Shown here in pieces: positions 60,993 through 64,000 of a DNA stretch of 64,000 nucleotides (positions within the stretch are counted from its first letter, which is position 1; each line of letters begins with the position of its first letter). The stretch lies in the NCBI GenBank assembly GCA_023423535.1, contig JAFAFL010000137.1, positions 1 to 64,000 on the forward strand, read 5' to 3'. The notes beneath the pieces were generated by a model that saw only the letters and a program-made list of their open reading frames with translations, was not told the origin of the DNA and searched no databases. This DNA is from Pseudomonadota bacterium (lineage in GTDB: Bacteria > Myxococcota > Myxococcia > Myxococcales > Myxococcaceae). The translations under genes and the position numbers were made by a program.

Positions 60993-61676
60993 ATGAACAC
61001 CCCGCATCGTTTCGCAGTGCCGTCGTGGACCCACGCCGTCGCGGTCGCGGTCGTCGTTGCCGTCACTGGCTGTGGCACGCCGGAGGACAAGCAGAAGTCC
61101 GAACCGCCGGCGAAGTGGGAGGGCGCCACGCCGCACTTCCGCGCGGTGGGAACGCTGAACGGCGAAGAGGTGGACGTCCGGATCGAGGGCGACGCGGCAG
61201 CCGACACCGCGCGGCTCTTCTGCCAGCGCGAGTACGTCGTTCAGCGCGTGAACGGGGACCCGGACTGGAGCACCGGCAAGGTGGAAGAGGTGAAGCTCAA
61301 CGCGCCGCTCTCCGTCGGCGGTGAGGAGCGCTACTTCGAGCTCGAGCTGAAGAAGCACGACCTGCAGCGGCGCGCACCGGGAGACGAGGTCTCGATCGTC
61401 GCGCGCGTGGATGACGTCCGGCCCTCTGCCACCGAGATGTGGTTCGAGTGGGAGTGGCACCGCCCGGACGGCTCGACCCTCTTCGAGGCCGCGGCGCAGT
61501 CGGGCACGTTCACGCTCGGCGAGTTCACCGGCACCCCGGACTCGACCGGCCTGCAGATCCCCGAGAACACCGGAACGGTCGGCGGCTTCATCACCGCGCG
61601 CTGGTCCGAGACCGATCAGCTGGCGATCACCTTCACCGCCCGGTGCACCCGGAACTCGACGGTCATCAAGGAGTAG
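60993..61676 (+). CDS. Hypothetical lipoprotein of the chemosensory cluster
   Basis: 227 residues. A rather long signal sequence (VAVAVVVAVTGC lipobox) is followed by an acidic linker and a beta-rich domain: VGTLNGEEVDVRIEGDAA, LELKKHDLQRRAPGDEVSIV and ARCTRNSTVIKE. Cys appear at residues 75-80 and near the C-terminus. No family is recognised. It is 12 bp after the cheB gene and 6 bp before the next lipoprotein, so probably part of the same operon; an outer-membrane or periplasmic partner of the receptor is plausible. Confidence 0.7.
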   Translation: MNTPHRFAVPSWTHAVAVAVVVAVTGCGTPEDKQKSEPPAKWEGATPHFRAVGTLNGEEVDVRIEGDAAADTARLFCQREYVVQRVNGDPDWSTGKVEEVKLNAPLSVGGEERYFELELKKHDLQRRAPGDEVSIVARVDDVRPSATEMWFEWEWHRPDGSTLFEAAAQSGTFTLGEFTGTPDSTGLQIPENTGTVGGFITARWSETDQLAITFTARCTRNSTVIKE

Positions 61677-61682
61677 TCGCCC

Positions 61683-62336
61683 GTGCGCGCAACAAGCCTG
61701 CTCTTCCCCTTGATTCTCCTCCCGCTCTGCGGATGTCCGCGGGGCATCGATCTCCCCACCGCCTATGAAGACCAGCGCTACCTCTGCGCGCCCGAACACG
61801 AAGAGGCGTGGAAGGCCGCGGTGGCCGAGTGCCGCCAGCGCTTCGATCGCGACCGCGACTGCGCGGGGGTCGTCAGCTACCAGGGCCGGCTGGAGGAGAC
61901 GCCGCTGCGCGTCGAATCGTGGCTGAGCCAGAGCTCGTTCCTGGAGGTCGTTGGTCACTCCGGCAGCCAGGCCCAGCTCGCAGATGTGGAGGCCACCGGC
62001 CGCAGCCCCTACTTCACTTTCACGCTCAAGCTTCGCTCTCTTGGCGGCGCGGCGAACGCGGTGCTCGATGCCGAGCGGCGCTTCGTCGTCGATCCGCGTG
62101 CGCGAAGCCTCCCCGATGCGCTGGGCGATCTCCGCATTGAGCCGTCCCTTCGGCTCTCCGTCGGTGGTGAGAGCGTCGATCTGGCGGGCCTCGACGAGGC
62201 GGGTGAGGTGGTCATCACCCACCAGGCGCCCACTGAGGTTCGCGGCAGCTTCGACGCGGCGTTCGGTTCGCCGGGCGACCGGGTCGAAGGCTGCTTCGTC
62301 ATCTTCCCCCTCGAGCGGAACACGGTGCTGGAATGA
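61683..62336 (+). CDS. Second hypothetical lipoprotein, coupled to a TonB-dependent receptor
   Basis: 217 residues from a GTG. Signal LLFPLILLPLCGC with the lipobox Cys near residue 18, then four Cys (YLCAPEHEEAW, VAECRQRF, DCAGVV) likely forming disulfides, and a strand-rich C-terminal part (PYFTFTLKLRSLGG, GCFVIFPLER). No family is recognised. Its stop overlaps the next ATG (ATGA), strong evidence for joint function with the TonB-dependent receptor, as surface lipoproteins do in SusCD-like or hemophore systems (no SusD similarity is seen). Confidence 0.7.
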   Translation: MRATSLLFPLILLPLCGCPRGIDLPTAYEDQRYLCAPEHEEAWKAAVAECRQRFDRDRDCAGVVSYQGRLEETPLRVESWLSQSSFLEVVGHSGSQAQLADVEATGRSPYFTFTLKLRSLGGAANAVLDAERRFVVDPRARSLPDALGDLRIEPSLRLSVGGESVDLAGLDEAGEVVITHQAPTEVRGSFDAAFGSPGDRVEGCFVIFPLERNTVLE

Positions 62337-64000
62337 GCAGGCGCAGAGGAATGAAGCGCAAGACGTGGGTGCCGGTGGTGGCGGGCCTCGCGCTCGGCGG
62401 CACCGCGGCGGCCGAGGTCACCGCGCAGGTGGAGAACATCGAGGACTTCGATCTCGAGGCGCTCCTGGGAACGGTCAGCTCCGTCTCCCGGCGCACCGAG
62501 AGCGTGCTCAAGGCGCCGGCCTCGGTGACCACCATTCCGGCGGAGGACCTGCGGCTCTTCGGGGCCTCGTCGCTGCCGGACATGCTCCGGTGGGTGCCCG
62601 GCGTTCAGGTGTTCCGCAACGCGGCGGGCAACCATGTGGTGGCGCTGCGCGGCACCGGTGGGCTCTCGTCGAACAACGTGGTGGTGATGATCGACGGGAC
62701 GCCGCTGAACAGCCCGGTCGATGCGTCGGTGGACTGGGCCGCGATGATGGTGAACGCGGCGGACGTGGAGCGGGTGGAGATCGTCCGCGGGCCGGTGAGC
62801 ACCATCTACGGCGCCAACGCCTACACCGGCGTGGTGAACGTGATCACGAGGACCGCAGGGGCGAACGGAGGGCATCGCGCGGTGCGTGCGCGCGGTGGCA
62901 CGGACCTCAGCGGGAGGCCGGCGGGTTCGGTCTCCGGCTCCGTCTCACATGGCAGCGATGGCGCAGCGAAGTGGGCAGGCTTCGGCACGGTGGACTTCGA
63001 TCGGAGCTTCGCCGGAAGCAATGGCGCCCAGCCCGCGCTCGCAGGGGCGGGGCTTCTGGGCCGCGTCGATCTTCCTCAAGGTGAGCGCTCGACCGTCTCC
63101 GTTCAGGCGGGCGCGTCGCTGAACCGGCGCAGCGCGCTCGACCACCTGGTGCTCGAGCCCAATTCGCAGCAGAGCGCCACCGGCTTCGCCGCGGTCCGCT
63201 ACGAGCTGCGTGAGCCGTTCGCGCGGGCGCAGTCGGTCTCGGTCTGGGGGAGGGCGCTGGCGCTGGACCTCCAGGCGGATCCGCTCGCCTACCGTGGCTT
63301 CTCCTACGCGGACACCTCCGCGCAAAGGGCCGAGGCCGGAGCCGATCTCTCGCTCGACCTGCCCGCGGGCTTCGTCGCGCAGGTGGGCGCCAGCGCGCTG
63401 ATGTCCCGCGTGGATGCGCCCTACCTGCACCCGGACATCAACGGACAGGTGCGACCGGGCTACGGCTTCCACGGCGGCATCACCGGCGAGGTGGCGGACG
63501 CCGTGGCACTCTCGCTCGCCGGCCGCGGAGACCTCTCCGAGATCACCGGACGGCTGGAGTTCTCCTACCGCGCCTCCGCGGTCTGGTTCCGCAGCGACTC
63601 TGCCTTCCGCTTCGCCGCCGGCAGCGCCTACCGCTCGCCCACCTGGGTCGAGGCCGGCGGTCGCTTCGCCGATCCCGCGTCGCGGCTCATCCTGCTCGAA
63701 GGTCAGGGCGGCATCCTCTCGCCGCGCATCGATTCGGCGGAGCTGGGCGCGCTCTTGCGGCCGGTGAGCCGGTTGACCCTCTCTCCCACCGTCTATGTCG
63801 CGCGGCTGGGGAACCTGATGGTGGAGGACTTCCGGCCGCTGGTGCGCAAGAGCTTCGCCAACGATCTCGTGCCCCGCACCGTGGCAGGCGCCGAGCTGGA
63901 GGCGGAGTACCGCAGCAGCAACGCGCTCTCGCTCTTCGCCACCGTGGGCGCGCTGCGCTTCCTCTCCGAAGGATCGGGCGAGACCGCCACCGTGGGCGTC
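62333..64000 (+). CDS. TonB-dependent receptor (C-terminus off the window)
   Basis: The frame is open from the ATG at 62333, overlapping the lipoprotein stop, to the end of the window (556 codons, no stop). A short signal-like N-terminus (VPVVAGLALGGTAAAEVTAQ) is followed by the plug: VSRRTESVLKAPASVTTIPA, LRWVPGVQVFRNAAGN, VVMIDGTPLNSPVDA and VERVEIVRGPVSTIYGANAYTGVVNVITR-type residues (each given in part). The rest is barrel strands. These channels import siderophores, vitamins or sugars using TonB energy. A chemotaxis gene cluster directly upstream suggests sensing tied to uptake. Confidence 0.92.
   Translation, partial: MSRRRGMKRKTWVPVVAGLALGGTAAAEVTAQVENIEDFDLEALLGTVSSVSRRTESVLKAPASVTTIPAEDLRLFGASSLPDMLRWVPGVQVFRNAAGNHVVALRGTGGLSSNNVVVMIDGTPLNSPVDASVDWAAMMVNAADVERVEIVRGPVSTIYGANAYTGVVNVITRTAGANGGHRAVRARGGTDLSGRPAGSVSGSVSHGSDGAAKWAGFGTVDFDRSFAGSNGAQPALAGAGLLGRVDLPQGERSTVSVQAGASLNRRSALDHLVLEPNSQQSATGFAAVRYELREPFARAQSVSVWGRALALDLQADPLAYRGFSYADTSAQRAEAGADLSLDLPAGFVAQVGASALMSRVDAPYLHPDINGQVRPGYGFHGGITGEVADAVALSLAGRGDLSEITGRLEFSYRASAVWFRSDSAFRFAAGSAYRSPTWVEAGGRFADPASRLILLEGQGGILSPRIDSAELGALLRPVSRLTLSPTVYVARLGNLMVEDFRPLVRKSFANDLVPRTVAGAELEAEYRSSNALSLFATVGALRFLSEGSGETATVGV

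Overview
The window is high-GC chromosomal DNA, almost completely coding, with a gene content that points to a myxobacterium (phylum Myxococcota, formerly Deltaproteobacteria). The evidence is: AgmX/PglI-type TonB-like proteins, a PEGA-domain Ser/Thr kinase-like protein, Cys-rich FG-GAP lipoproteins, outer-membrane barrels with C-terminal Phe, a LexA operator matching the Myxococcus consensus as I remember it, and a bacterial microcompartment (BMC) locus closely resembling that of Haliangium ochraceum. I saw no insertion sequence, prophage or CRISPR array. Assignment below phylum is not possible from the sequence alone.

Layout. 1-9.4 kb: CBS-domain protein, DoxX, periplasmic phosphatase, thioesterase, glpX, a lipoprotein coupled to a frameshifted Lnb/DUF4105-like gene, and small proteins. 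9.4-16.1 kb: DraG-type hydrolase, enolase, surE, an NlpD-like LysM/M23 lipoprotein, an outer-membrane protein and a TPR lipoprotein. 16.2-25.7 kb: lexA with two operators, a TonB-like AgmX protein, a VOC protein, an MshEN protein, a PEGA pseudokinase, HtrA, and a double-domain KaiC-like ATPase coupled to a response regulator-histidine kinase. 25.8-37.8 kb: agmatinase family, quinone oxidoreductase, FG-GAP lipoprotein, yacG, CpsB-type phosphatase, a lysylphosphatidylglycerol-synthase-like membrane protein, a small RHH operon, mgtE, a double VOC protein, a small protein with an SSB-like tail, an SDR, an outer-membrane barrel and an epimerase.

37.9-41.8 kb: a compact BMC operon (stacked BMC-T, BMC-H, BMC-P, a 65-aa unknown, a CoA-acylating aldehyde dehydrogenase with a probable encapsulation helix, and a second BMC-T), followed on the same strand by a tRNA with a CAU anticodon and a terminator. 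All tile types for a closed shell are present, but there is no signature aldehyde-producing enzyme, phosphotransacylase or alcohol dehydrogenase nearby. 41.8-50.6 kb: HEAT-repeat protein, TPR-like protein, PP2C phosphatase fused to a cyclic-nucleotide domain, FadL-like channel, and a 1,000-residue Ig-like repeat protein.

50.6-64 kb: a regulatory and chemosensory block. A tandem response regulator lies next to a PilZ-AAA+ sigma54 activator. That activator is divergent from a secreted choice-of-anchor I protein, two CheW-type proteins, a HAMP-less MCP, a CheA-REC, a CheB-REC, two lipoproteins and a TonB-dependent receptor that runs off the window. The divergent intergenic region carries three GTGC-N6-GCAC dyads spaced by whole helical turns and a good sigma54 promoter reading into the chemosensory genes, so the activator is a plausible direct regulator of them. 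A recurring feature of the window is a TANNNT-like -10 element 7-11 nt before the start codon with no Shine-Dalgarno sequence, suggesting frequent leaderless transcription.
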